Source: Cenococcum geophilum 1.58 (Eukaryota > Ascomycota > Dothideomycetes > Gloniales > Gloniaceae). Taken from it: a stretch of 64,000 nt of DNA. This document shows, in pieces, positions 25,476 through 36,739 of the stretch. Below the pieces are notes generated by a model. That model saw nothing but the letters and a program-made list of their open reading frames with translations. It was not told the origin of the DNA and ran no database searches. Positions within the stretch are counted from its first letter, which is position 1. Each line of letters starts with the position of its first letter. The stretch is from positions 558,001 to 622,000 of the forward strand of contig KV748230.1 of assembly GCA_001692895.1 (NCBI GenBank). The letters run 5' to 3'. The translations under genes were made by a program, and so were the position numbers.

Positions 25476-25660
25476 ATTAGAAACATAGGGTGACTTACTA
25501 ATAACGACTACTTAAGTAGGGTTACAGTAATATTAGTTAATTCTTATTAATAGGAATAAGGAAAGGGGTAAGGAACTTAAGGTTCCTCACCACGCTAGGG
25601 CCACGTCAACACGTAACGGCAATATGCTTCATACGACGGCAACTTACCTTATTCCTAACA
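25476..25660 (-). repeat. 5' LTR (right) of the older copia element, main part
   Basis: Begins ATTAGAAACATAGGG, where the younger element's target duplication is fused to the LTR, and ends CTTATTCCTAACA. Its missing first bases (TATTAG) lie at 19,166-19,171. The target duplication ATAGG follows at 25,661. Confidence 0.92.
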
Positions 25661-25665
25661 ATAGG

Positions 25666-27250
25666 TATAAAAAACCTCTAAGGGAGACGTAAGTAGTAAT
25701 ATAGAGTGTACTCCTCTAGGTAATACGTCCGTACTACATTAACGGGAGGAAAAACACCCTTAGGCCGCTACTCTAAAACTCCAGTATAAGAGTGTTCTAA
25801 TTGCCTATCTTGCCCTATTTACTATTTATACCATATCTCTTTTTAAATTTAAAAATACTAAAGATTAATATAATCCTGCCCTTGCTCCTATTTAAATGCC
25901 CTATATATATATACTCGCCTATAGTCCTTTTACTTATAGTATAATTTCTGCCCTAAAGAAGTAATAGGACGAATATAGATCTATATCTAGGTGTCTTATC
26001 CTAGGGCCTTAACCTAGGCCCCCTATTTCCTATCTCCTATATTTAATAAGTGCGCTTAGCTTAGTACTAGCAGTAGTAGGGGTATACAACGTCCCTATAC
26101 CTAAGTACTTATACTACTAATGGTACTAGAATATAGCTAGATTAATTAAAGTATAGAGAAAGACGGAATACCGCGCGGTAAGTCTAGGCTATTAGGTAAA
26201 GTCTTATTATAGACTTCCCAGAGCGTATATAGCTTAGTTACCGTGCCGTATAGGTGCCGTATAGTACCGTATATATTATATTGTATTATCTACCATATAG
26301 GAGGAAGGGGGACGCATATTATAAATGCCGTAATTTAAGTCAGATTTCAATATATAGACGTACTAGTCGTTTTTAAGCTCTCCCGTTAGGGCTTACCCTT
26401 TTAGCAAAAAAATTTCTACATTACTACTACGTCCTAGCAACCCGCGCTGCGCTATTATATATATATATATCTACGTTTACTCTAGTAGTCTATAGCACGA
26501 TTTTAATAGAACGCTAATAACTATCTACTAGGTTCCTAGGCTCTACTATATAAAGGTATAAAGGTTGATTTTTTAGAGCCCCTATATATAATACTACGTA
26601 TATAGTCTCTAGGCCGTAGCCCTATAGCCCTATATATATAAATCCTCTTTAGGCAGCTTAATATATACTAGTAGCTATATCCTAGTAGTTTATAAACCTT
26701 TAAGCTAGGGGTTTACCACTTTCTAATAGAATACTAGGTTATTAACAACCATCAAACAATAAGAAAATAATAAAAAAGATTATAAAAAACCCTAACGCCT
26801 ATCTCTATCCTTTTTATAATTTATTTTTATCCTTTTATACCCCTATTATCTATTTACTAAAAACCTAGTAAGAGTTGCCTCCTTTTAAGGATCCTGCTGC
26901 TCTTAGCCACTTTTTAGTAGCTATTTCTATCTTATCTAGAAATAGAAATAGCGTGTTTTTTCCTTTTTTTATTATATAAAATAACTTCTTTAGAGAGAGA
27001 AGAGAGTATATCTTAGGAACGAACTATATATTTAGAAATTTACTTTATTAAGTAGAAAGAAAGTTAAAAATATACTAGAATTAAAAAAATAGTTAGGAAA
27101 ACCCGGTTTGTTAGTAATAAGGATCCACCTAGCGTATTGCGATCTTTACGCTAAATTAAAGAAACTGAAAATTAGTAATAAAATTTTATCCCTTTGAACT
27201 TTTTTAATAAATTTTTTAGAAAACTTTTCTAGAGTATACTTGCTTTATAT
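25666..27250. other. RIPped intergenic region, no gene seen
   Basis: AT-rich, with a TA microsatellite near 26,454-26,472 and a hairpin near 26,918-26,957 (GCTATTTCTA...TAGAAATAGAAATAGC). A few GC-richer pieces are visible near 26,000-26,250 but no conserved reading frame. Confidence 0.5.
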
Positions 27251-27526
27251 TAAAGTTTTAAATTTTAAAAAAGCTATTTTATTGCCTCTAAAATTGAGAA
27301 AACGTGTTAAAAATTGTCTCGCTTGTGGGGGGTGGCACGTTACGTCAACTCATAGTAAGAATTGTGCAACCAAACCATTGGTAGAGGTCGGTGTTCCTGC
27401 ACCCAGTTACATCGTGACACGAATTCGTGCTTGAATGGCTTGACTCCATATACAAGAAAGATATCTTTTGCCTCTCACCCTGATCATTCACCTCAACTAC
27501 TACCGCAACTACATTAGCATTTCTTC

Positions 27527-28346
27527 ATGGCTGCTAGCAGTCCAGTGGCCTACTTCCAGGCAGCTCTGAAAGAGTATACACCGAGGCCCTGGTTTTTATA
27601 TACGTACTAATTTCCCAGGTATTTCAATTCTTCCAACTTCTCAGACGTTATTATCCGTTGTGAGGGAAAGGAATACAAGGCCCACCGATTGGTGTTATGT
27701 GCTCAATCGAAATGGTTCTCCAACGCATGTAATGGGGACTGGAAAGTACGCCTGGTATGAACAATTTCATCTCGTATGTAATATTAACAAACGTGACCAG
27801 GAGGCAGCCGAGGGCACGATAGAACTCCCAGACGATGATCTCCCGATCGTTGAAGCAATGCTCAATTTTTTGTATCACTTCGACTACCAGGCTAGTACCT
27901 CGCCTATGATCTTCAATGCCAAAGTGTACGGCATTGCGGACAAGTACAACATCCCGACTCTGAAGTCAAAAGCAATCGAAAAGTCTCGAAAGAGCGTTGA
28001 AACATGCTGGAGTATGGACGACTTCCCGCATGCCATCAGAGAGATATACAGCTCGACTCCTGGCAATGATCGAGGACTTCGTGACTTGGTTGTAAAGATT
28101 GCTTGCGAGCATATGGAAACACTTTCAGAGCAGCCGGAGTTTAGGATTCTGCTTGAAGAAGCTTATGGCTTCGCAGCTGACGTTGTGCTTTTCATGGCTA
28201 AAGGTAGTTTCGAACGTATCAAAACGCATAAATGTCCAAATTGTGGCAAAACCTGGGAAGGAGTAGCTCCTTCCGGCCCTAATTATTATTGTCTGCGTTG
28301 TGGTAGCTACCGTTCAGATTGGGAAGCACACGTTGTACATAGATAG
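27527..28346 (+). CDS. BTB/POZ domain protein with C-terminal zinc-ribbon-like motif
   Basis: Three exons, 27,527-27,573, 27,619-27,745 and 27,801-28,346, give 239 residues. Introns of 45 bp (GTATAC...TTTCCCAG, branch TACTAAT) and 55 bp (GTACGC...GTGACCAG, branch ATTAAC) fit fungal splicing. BTB domain: residues 17-58 read NFSDVIIRCEGKEYKAHRLV (22-41) then LCAQSKWFSNACNGDWK, and continue over the second junction to EGTIELPDDDLPIVEAMLNF and LYHFDY. This is the typical SD(V/L).I.C....F..H+..L...S.FF start, the beta strand and the helix pair. The C-terminus has C203-x2-C206...C222-x2-C225, a possible zinc ribbon or knuckle. Fungal BTB proteins of this short type are common and mostly uncharacterised; BTB mediates dimerisation or Cul3 adaptor binding in other families. 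The unspliced frame from 27,660 gives a false N-terminus. Length and codons look intact. Confidence 0.87.
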
Positions 28347-28404
28347 GGATAATTGTCTATGAGGAAGGGTTTAACCTTCGGTAACTCCTTTACCTCAGAA
28401 GCTC

Positions 28405-28486
28405 AGACCAAGAAATCGATTGCGGATATAGGAATATCCGCACCGTCCGCTAAGCTAATTTAGGACGGTAATCGTTTTCTTGGTCT
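28405..28486. mobile_element. Small fold-back element, 82 bp, 3' of the BTB gene
   Basis: The ends AGACCAAGAAATCGATTG and CGGTAATCGTTTTCTTGGTCT are inverted copies of each other (~18 of 20 pair). Two internal hairpins are also present: GCGGATATAGGAATATCCGC, and GTCCGCTAAGCTAATTTAGGAC split as GTCC...GGAC. It could be a MITE remnant or a structured 3' region; the neighbouring GGATAGATTATCCTATCC is a further short hairpin. Confidence 0.5.
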
Positions 28487-28639
28487 AAGAGACTTTGGCG
28501 AGATTTGTAGTCAGACCTACAGAGGATAGATTATCCTATCCGGTCGGGCAGATAATAATCCTATTTAAGGATAGCCTGGATATTGGATAATATCTAGATA
28601 ACATCTAGATATCTGCAAAATTTTAACTATAAAACTAAA

Positions 28640-29290
28640 CCTTTACTCCATATTATATAACGCCATAAATATAGCTAGTACTAGTAAAATTTACCCTAAA
28701 AACTTTAACGATAATAATTCCTTTAAAGTTGATATACTTTCTACCCTTTTAAGCGGCGTTAAGACTAAAGCTAATACTGGTTTAATTCTAACTATTTATA
28801 TAATATAGATCTTAAGATAAGTCTCCTTAATTTATAAACATACTTGCACGGTAATAAAGGAAGAAAAGGCTTATATAAAGAAACGCTACTTTTATAAATA
28901 CTATCCTCCTTAAGACCTAAAAGAACACTATTTCTTAACCGTTAGATTATAAGGCCATTTTAAAAAAATAAAATATTAAATAGAATCTGGTAGAGAACTA
29001 GGAGCGTACGACAGTAAAAGATTAAGGGAAGAGATCTCTTTTAGAACTATATTAGAAGCTTTTAGTAAGAGGAGAAGTTTAAGGCCCTAAGGGTAAGGTT
29101 CTAAAGCGTATAACGTAACTCACTAGGTTATAACGGACCACCTAGTTATAACGGAAATCTAACCGCCCTTAGAACACTAAAATACTACCAAATACTAATT
29201 TGCAGGCAAATCGCTAGTAAAAACCATCGCAAAGTATTATTTCATTATTAAACTTAAATAAAGCCTTAAATATATATAGGAGAGTCTATA
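28640..29290 (+). pseudogene. Short RIPped coding-like remnant
   Basis: The plus strand reads KEEKAYIKKRYFYKYYPPQD near 28,860-28,920 and LKTQKNTIS-type residues after it. This loosely resembles a BED-finger start of a hAT transposase, but Cys/His residues are not all visible. At 29,122-29,155 a 15-bp motif (ACTAGGTTATAACGGA / CCTAGTTATAACGGA) is repeated directly and may be the end of the adjacent transposon. Assignment is weak. Confidence 0.3.
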
Positions 29291-29299
29291 TCGACTTTT

Positions 29300-31345
29300 T
29301 ACGGTGTATTACTTAAAAGGCTTATATAACCGCGAGTAGGCGGGTTAAAGTCCTCCTTTAAGGCCTCTTCGTTGCTTAAGGCGCTATCTTCCTTATTATC
29401 CTTATCGTCCTCCTCTTTATCCTCCTCCTTATTGGGCAGCTCGTCTGGTTAAGTAGCTGCCTCCTTAATCCTCTTTAAGATCGCAATAAGTTCCTTATAG
29501 TGTGCTAAAGCAGTAAAGGTAGTATTAAGTAACACCTTAGCTTGTTCTTAAAGCTATTTAGCAGTAACTTATATAAATGCTATATCTTTAGCAGCCTAAG
29601 TTACTGCTTATAGAGCGTCCTCGGTAAGCTTCCTTCTATATATACTAGCTGCAGTCTAAAAGGCCTTCTATGCCTTCTTTACTGCCTTTCCTGCCTTACC
29701 AGCCTCCCTCTAATGTTAATTAGTAACCTTCTTAAGCTTTATAGCAGTAATACGAGCCTTCCCCCTAACCTTAACTTGCTCCTTAGCAATTACAGCAGTA
29801 GCCTAGCGGCCTCTTTTAGCTTACTCTTGCGTAATCTCAGTATGTTTTTTAAGCTCCTTAGTAGCCCTTTTAGTAGTAACAACTGCCCTTATTACCTTAG
29901 TAGTAAGCACTAATTCGCAAGAGAGTATAGCACGCTTCCTTTGCTTCCTCTTACTCCTCTCTGCAGTGTGGTTATAAAGGTTATTAGCTTCAACCTCTAT
30001 TAACTCTATACCCTCCTCCAACAATTATAGCCGCCTTATTAACTTCCTAATAATAACCTCAGCCGCCTTAGGTATAATTTTAGAGTAAAAAATTATATAG
30101 GCATATTAAGCTTAATTAGTATAAGTTTAGGGCGTATAAGGATATAAAGAGGAGAATAAAAGCGTTACTAGTATATCTTAAGGTGGTATAGATAGTTGTT
30201 TAGATAAAGGCTGCTTAGTACAGCGCCTTAGCGCTTATTTAGGGTTAAGAGGTAAAAGACCTACGGCTTTAAAAGCGCTATTAATTAACTTAGTAGTATA
30301 GACTTAAGGCCGAATCTCACCAATAATCTTTAGGAAGTACTCCTTATTAATACCGGTAATTCCATTTAATATATATTTATTAACTTTTACTAAATATAAA
30401 CGCTTAAGGACTGAAAATATAACCAAATTGAGAGGCTAGAGGAGGTAGGTAAAGTGCGGTAGTAGGCAAATTAGAATAATCTTATATAACCAGTAAAACT
30501 TAATAAACTTAAGATTAATATAGCTACTGTGGCCATCCATAATAAGAAGTTAATAGCTATAGTATTAAGAGTCTTCCTTATTATTTTAACTTGCCTACTA
30601 TGCCTCTGGTCATTGAGTATATTACTTAAAGTATTACAGCTAGGCTATACCGAATTGCTAATTTAACTAGCCATTTTTACTTATTCTGATTGCACAGTCG
30701 CCTACAGCTTCTATAGCTTCCTCCTATAGGCTTTCTATATACTAGCGTCCCTTAAAAACAAAGAACGGTGGTATAATTTGGCCATATATACCAATTAAGT
30801 TAATATATAATACCCACTCTCTAGAGCTATTAACCGTCTTAAAATTAGTAATATTACCTTACAGTATAACTACTTTAGCACTATAAGGAAAGCCTATAGC
30901 ATAGCTAGTCTTATCTATATTCTAAATATCTAAATCGGCAACATTATACTCGGTCTTAGCGTTAGTATAGTTATTAAAGAACTGCTATATACAACCAGGA
31001 TTATTAGCAGTAAGAGCTTATTTTATATTAAGTAAGCGTATATAGTAAGTATATAGTTCTTCCTACCGTTTTAGAAACTTATATATCTAATTTTCGCCTA
31101 AAGGATTAATTAAAAGGTAGCATAGAAGGTTAGTATATTCGCGCTACAGAATAAGGTTAGAAAAGGCTTAAATAACGCGATATTAATATGGAAACCTGGC
31201 TTTAGCAAGATATATATAGTGTTAAATTATCGCATCCTTACCAGCGGGAGTTATATAATATTGGTTGGTATAGGCAACTTTATAAGACGTTTGCTTTCCA
31301 TTAAGGCGACGGCAAAAAATGTTTTAATTAACTTTGTGCGCGACT
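29300..31345 (-). pseudogene. pogo/Fot1-type (Tc1-mariner superfamily) transposase, RIP-degraded
   Basis: Minus strand. The DDE core begins DLDIQNIDKTSYAIGF near 30,950, matching the family's D-I-(W/Y)-N-(F/M)-D-E-T-G-(F/Y) block (first catalytic Asp). INLIGIYGQIIPPFFVFKGR near 30,800 and AIRISKNGQLN follow, then LLIMDGHSSYINLKFIKFY near 30,540 (second Asp, HGSH block). ILICLLPHFTYLLQPLNLVI near 30,470-30,410 corresponds to the PPHSSHLLQPLDVGVF block carrying the third Asp, here read as N. The C-terminal part (about 30,030-29,400) is Lys/Ala/Glu-rich with a stop-free stretch at 29,821-30,024 and an acidic tail. Stops and D-to-N changes make it inactive. Terminal inverted repeats were not securely found. 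Confidence 0.8.
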
Positions 31346-31557
31346 GCACAGGCTTCCTTACTTTTATAGTAGTTATATTTTTCCCTTATTAAGGGTTTTC
31401 AGGAGTTTAAAGTAGGGGTTAGATAGATAGATAATATATAGTGATATACTAACACCTCTCTAATATCTCTCCAAACCCCTTCTAAGACAAGCCCTTATAA
31501 TCTCCCTACTATAAGGTAATAGCGATTAGGGGCTAACTGTAAGAAGAAGGGAAGCAA

Positions 31558-31746
31558 TATAAGGGATATTATTGCGGTTACCTTAGGTTGCCCTTAGGAA
31601 AACCCTAGACGCCCCTTAAATAGTCGCCAGTTACGTGCTAAAGGCATATACCTATAGTATATAGTCTCTATAATCCTAGAGGCCCTACCTCCTTAAGAAT
31701 TCGTCTTTCTTACTAATCTATCTTGTTCCAAAATCGTGTCCTTATA
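31558..31746 (+). repeat. LTR, plus orientation (189 bp)
   Basis: Begins TATAAGGGATATTATTGCGG (TG changed to TA) and ends GTGTCCTTATA. It is homologous, in inverted orientation, to 36,912-37,063, with about 37 extra bases in the middle. It lies upstream of a plus-strand gypsy pol remnant, so it could be that element's 5' LTR. No direct copy was found at 33.5-34 kb. Confidence 0.7.
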
Positions 31747-31879
31747 GCCCCCTATCTATAAAGTCCCCTTATAGATGCGGCCTTATATAACTAGATATAT
31801 AAGGTTATTATTACCTATATTAATATAAAAGTAGTATTTAGTTTTAGGCGACACAGAAATATAATTTAAAAAATCTTAA

Positions 31880-33480
31880 ATATTAGGCGTTACTATATTT
31901 ATTAAAGAAGTGTCGCGTATACCTATATAGCGTTTGCTTTATAGTAGAGACGGATATAAATACCTTAGTTACTTAACTAAATTATACCGCTATTAACTTA
32001 CCTAAAGCCTTAATAATTAGATAGTTAGCATAAATCTAGCTATAGGACTTTAATATTAGATATATACTAAGGAAAAAAAATAGCCTAGCTAATGGACTTT
32101 TATAACGGCTACTTAATAGTAAATAATCTAATAAGCCGACTAAGGATATTAAAGAGTTTATTAACTATAAGTTAAGTGCCTTAAAATATATAGCTGCCCC
32201 TCTTAAAATAGAAGTGGGTCTGCTATTAGAAGACTTATATTTAAAGAAATCTTAGAGAATTATAAAGTAGCTTATAACCTTATAATATTTAAAAGAGATA
32301 AATAATATACACTAGGGTTCCTAGTGCGTAATTAATAGCTCTTTTACTAATAGTTTAAAAAAATACTAAGATAAAGGATAGTTAATAACAAGGATGCTTA
32401 GTAGGAGATTATTAAAAGCCTTTATAATTAAAGTAGATATTATAAATAAGAGAGAACGTATTAAGGGTCTTAAATTAATATTAGTGGCTAGGGCTATAGG
32501 ATGAGATATTATAGTATATTAAGTCGTGTTTATAATACTAGGAATAATAGCTAAAATAAAAAGAAGAAGTAATATATCCTATATAGGAGTCCACCTTATA
32601 GCAATAAGTAATAGTAGATATTATATTTATACCACTAAACCGCCTTAGATTCTAGTACCTGGCTATTATATAAATATATATATCTAAATAGGTAGAAGCT
32701 TATTCCCTTTAAAATAAGAATATAAAAAGTATAGCAAAGTTCCTCTATAAGGATATTATCCACTAATAGGGAGTATTTAAATAGCTATCTATAGATAGTA
32801 GAGGAGAGAATGCTAATATTACTACTATACTTGCAGAGATTTATAATATTAAGAGGGTTATAGCTTTTATATATTACGCTTAAATATAAGACTTTATAGA
32901 GTAAGGCTATAAACCAATAATAGACGCTTTAGCGAAGATAGAAAGCCTATAGCTAAATAATTTTTATACCATTTATAGGTAAATAGTATAACTATTAAGC
33001 AGTTTACGGGAATAATACTAGTAAGAGTTATATACAGGTATAAGTATATCCTCTTTATTAAACTCTATATGCCTACCTAATAAACGCTATTTTAGTAAAC
33101 TGTCCAGACCACTATAAAGCTACTAGAACTTTATATAAAGTAGTTTAACTAAAGAGGCGCGGATATACGAGAGGGTATAAAACGGCAACGGGTAGTAAAT
33201 AAAGAGTATTTTAATAATACCTATTATATTTACTAGGATAGATTTAAGGTTAAAGATATAGTTATACTTTATAATATATAGCTTAAGTAAGACTATTTTA
33301 GTAGTTATAAGTTAAATCTAAAATAGCTAGGCCCGTTCCGCATATATAATAGTTGCCCTTATAAAGGATAGTACTTAATTAAGGATCTTAACGGCATAAT
33401 ATTCCATAATTGAACTCCAGGAAATAAATTAAAGAAGTTTTATTAATAATAAATATCTAAAGTCCGCTAAAAAAGACTAG
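31880..33480 (+). pseudogene. Ty3/gypsy pol remnant (RNase H end and integrase)
   Basis: Plus strand. NKPTKDIKEFINYKLSALKY near 32,131-32,190 resembles the PAD.(P/L)SRRPDY segment ending RNase H. GYKPIIDALAKIESLQLNNF near 32,902-32,960 matches the G(H/Y)KPIVDAL.K block of fungal gypsy integrases. Near 33,240-33,440 there is a C-terminal part equivalent to VGD.VLLHN...LGP(F/Y)R...G.Y...ELDG......G..LK(K/R)FY; visible pieces include LNGIIFHN and GNKLKKFY. Multiple frameshifts and stops. Only the 3' half of pol is visible. Confidence 0.7.
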
Positions 33481-33854
33481 CTTAACTGGTTAGGTAGAAC
33501 TATACTATAAAAAAATAACAGCAGAGCTAGAATATAAGAAAGATACTATATAAAATCCACTGGTGTTATAATGCCGCGTAGTTTAAGAAGTGCGCATTTT
33601 AGAAACATTATTTAATAAAACTAAGTATAAAACATATAACTAGGAGATAGTTAAGTTCTAAAGTAGGGGAGAGTAGGTAGATAATAGCCATATAATCTAT
33701 CTATTTATTTACTGTATTTCCTAAAGTTCTTTCTATTACGCTTTCTTATTTACTTTTTTTAGTTATAGGAATCTAATACGTGTTAATAGTAAGGCAAGGG
33801 TAAAAAAATTTGCGCATAACCATTTAGTACTACCCATTACAAAGATATTAGTTC

Positions 33855-33990
33855 CGCTTACCGCCTTTATTAAGCTAATAGTAATTTTCTATCCTAGGGA
33901 TAAAAAATTATAATTAGTCTATTTAATAATTAGAGCTAGTAGAACTCTATACTACTACCTAAATTTAATAGACTATTTAAATTAGAAACC
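33855..33990. repeat. Third copy of the hairpin module
   Basis: GCTAATAGTAATTTTCTATCCTAGGGATAAAAAATTATAATTAG is homologous to the copia modules at 13,440 and 19,620 (quoted in parts: ATTTTCTATCC / GGGATAAAAAAT). The trailing CTATACTACTACCTAAATT also matches 13,512-13,530. No copia LTR is adjacent, so the module may be a mobile unit itself or mark another degraded element. Confidence 0.6.
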
Positions 33991-33999
33991 CCCATTTAG

Positions 34000-36430
34000 A
34001 ACTTTACCTTTTTACCCTTTATAAACCTTAAATATAGCCGCGATTAATTAAAGCATACATTAAATAAAATTAATAATAGTATATTTATTATATCTTTATT
34101 TAGTAGACCTCTAATACTATATAAAGGAGCTAAGTAATAGATTAATAACGTTATTATAGAAGTTAGAGACTTTATAGTTAATTAGTATTAGGTAATACTC
34201 CTCTAAATCTATAATAAGATTCTGCTCATTTAAGAAAACTATATAGATACTATTAGTATAATAGTTAATTTCGTTAACCAGGATAATAGGTTATAAGTAT
34301 CTTTAGAAAAACGCGTTTTTATTAATTTTTAAGAATATCTCTAATATTAGTAAAATAGCAAAAGATTAAAGAAAGTAGTATAATAAAACTAAAGAAACTA
34401 TCCAAAAGTCTTAGAGATAAGGTATTCTTAATAAACTACTTAAATATATAGTCTTTTACTACTTCCTTTCTACCGCCTAAAAGCTTACTATCTACCTACT
34501 TTATAAAGTAATAGCGCGAGTTAAGAAGGCCCTAATTAATAGGCTTAATTATCTAGAATGCGGCATTAAGAATATTACTTAACTATAGTTAACTGATCTT
34601 ACGCTTACGCCTAAAATATTAGAAAAGGTAATATTAGACTAGGTAGTAAATAAGTATAATTTAGGGAGATACTTAACTAGCTTTTATATTCTAAATAAGG
34701 ACCTACTACTAAAAAGTAAGAAACTGGCTACTATAGAACTAGAAGTTGCTAATATCAGAATTAGATAAATAGGAGAGAGCTTAACTCTTATACTACAAAT
34801 ATATTCGCGATATGCTTTTAACGTAATAAATTTATTAGCCTTTTAGCCGCTAACACCTATTTAAGGAGGAGGCGTTAGTATTACACTAAGCCCACCCTAA
34901 TAAGGATTACCTATATTAGTTAACTCGCCTTTATCACCTATAAATAAAAGTATTTTTATAGCTAAAAGGCCTATTAGCTTATTCCAGTAGCTACTAGTAT
35001 CCTCTTTAAAAGAAATTTAAGGAGAGAACTAATAGTTACTTACCTAGAAGTAGGAGAGCTAGGGGTAGAATTAATATTTAATAAGAATATTATTAAGCTA
35101 GGAGATAATAAGGAGTATACTAAGAAGGCTATAGATATTATAGAAATACTCTATATAAAACGAGGATGTAACTATAAGAATAATATACTTACCCATTTTA
35201 AAACGTCCCTAAACTAAACTATTAAAATTAAACTAATTAAGGTTATAAAGTTCTTATATAGTTAATACAGAGCAGCTAGTTCTAATCCAGAGATATGTGA
35301 TATTTATTAAATATATATATAAGTAATAAAAGGGCGTATAGGGTTAGTAACAAAGAGTCTAAATTATACCGTACTATATTACTAACTCCGCTTAATATAT
35401 TATGCTTATAACTGCCTTAACACTTTAAAGACGGATCTTACTATATACTCTTAGTTTAAAAAAGCTTATAATCCTCTAGTTCCGTCTAACTCCTTAGAAC
35501 TATATAAATTTATTTATAACTTAGCACTAAGGTTTTCCTATAATTAAATGACTTTGCTTAATTAGATACTACTATTAAATAACTAAAATATATAGAAGTA
35601 AGAAGAATCCGTAGTTTTAATCATATTTAGATAGTAGTAGGATTTTAGTATCTTAGTAATAATTAATAAAGAAATGCGTATATACCGCTATTATTAGTAT
35701 CTAATTAATAGGCGGCTAAATTACGGCTAGTTAAGAATAATAGTTTATAGTCTTTACTAGCAGCTAATAAGGCAAGATCCTTAGTATTACTGTCTCTATT
35801 ATGCTTTTAGGCCTAATAGCTAGTAGTAACTTATCTCCTACTCTTATTATACAAAATTCGCGGTTAAGGGAGACTCTATAGCTTTCCGCTATATTAATAT
35901 TAATATTCCCTCTCTCTTAGAGAGCGGATGCAGTGCTAATATAATCTAAAAAAGCGTTTCTCTAATAAGACTAAGGATAATTATATAATTATTCTATTTA
36001 GTATATACTATTACCTAAAATTATAATAGGAAGATTTTAAGGCATAAGGATTAACTAAGGGCGATGAATTTATATATAGGATCTCTAACTAAAACTAGAC
36101 TACTAAGAACGTAAGAAAGTATATAACTAACTAGGTAGCTTAGCTATATAAGAAAGAAGACGTATATATAACTATACCTTACCTTTTTTATAGAGTAAAA
36201 GGACCTTTAACTAGGACCTAGCGAATAATACTACTATAGTTTATTAGCATTTAGAATAATTAAAATAACCTTAAGGTTATAGAAGGAGGGACCTAGGTAG
36301 AGCTAGTAGATACTTACTAAGGCTTAAAAGTACTACTCTATACGCTATCTAAATATACTAATCTTTACAGTATAATTCTATATTGCTTCCCTATTATAGT
36401 TAAGCTTACTATTATTAGCGCCTTATTTAA
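34000..36430 (+). pseudogene. Unassigned transposon-associated ORF, possible 2OG-Fe(II) dioxygenase-like
   Basis: The plus strand has long readable stretches with stops at presumed Gln codons: LLRRELIVTYLEVGELGVEL-like residues near 35,015-35,070, then YSQFKKAYNPLVPSNSLEL near 35,440-35,495. Near 35,830-35,910 it reads SYSYYTKFAVKGDS and FRYININIP. RIP can turn CAT-ATT-GAT (HID) into TAT-ATT-AAT (YIN), so an ancestral FRHIDxNIP, carrying the HxD iron motif, is possible; a further SANII*KSVSL and a D/N-rich stretch follow before a putative distal His. This is inference only. The family remains unproven. Confidence 0.35.
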
Positions 36431-36739
36431 CGCCTTTCTAGGTAAATAACAATGGGATTCTCTAATAGTAATTTAAAATTATAATCTTTTTTAATAATAA
36501 TAGGAATAAAATTAGGGGGTAGTAAAATTTAGCCCCCTAGATTTAATATCTAGATTAGGTATAGCTTTAGGAGAGCCTAGGCCTTATAGTTATATTAATC
36601 GGTCTAAAACCCTAGAGTCTTTAATAACTTAGACAAAACTAACAGATATATAGTTTTCCTTTAATATACTCTTTTCTTCTCTCTTTATTAACTGCTTATA
36701 TGCTAACTAATTTAAACCGACTACACCGTAACTTTCTAT

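Larger units (their letters stand above)
13081..25660 (-). mobile_element. Older Ty1/copia retrotransposon, split by a nested younger copia element
   Basis: The element's own sequence is 13,081-19,171 plus 25,476-25,660. It is bounded by 186-bp LTRs and by the 5-bp target duplication ATAGG (13,076-13,080 and 25,661-25,665). It is transcribed leftward, so the right LTR is the 5' LTR. The second element (19,172-25,475) inserted six bases into that 5' LTR, generating its own ATTAG duplication. The coding region is RIP-degraded throughout and the element is inactive as written. Confidence 0.92.

Noticed and set aside
27240-27434. 64-codon plus frame upstream of the BTB gene
   Set aside because: Crosses from RIPped into normal DNA, no domain, ends before the BTB promoter region.
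27660-27800. ATG at 27,660 as BTB start
   Set aside because: It is out of frame with the BTB N-terminal motif; two good introns place the start at 27,527.
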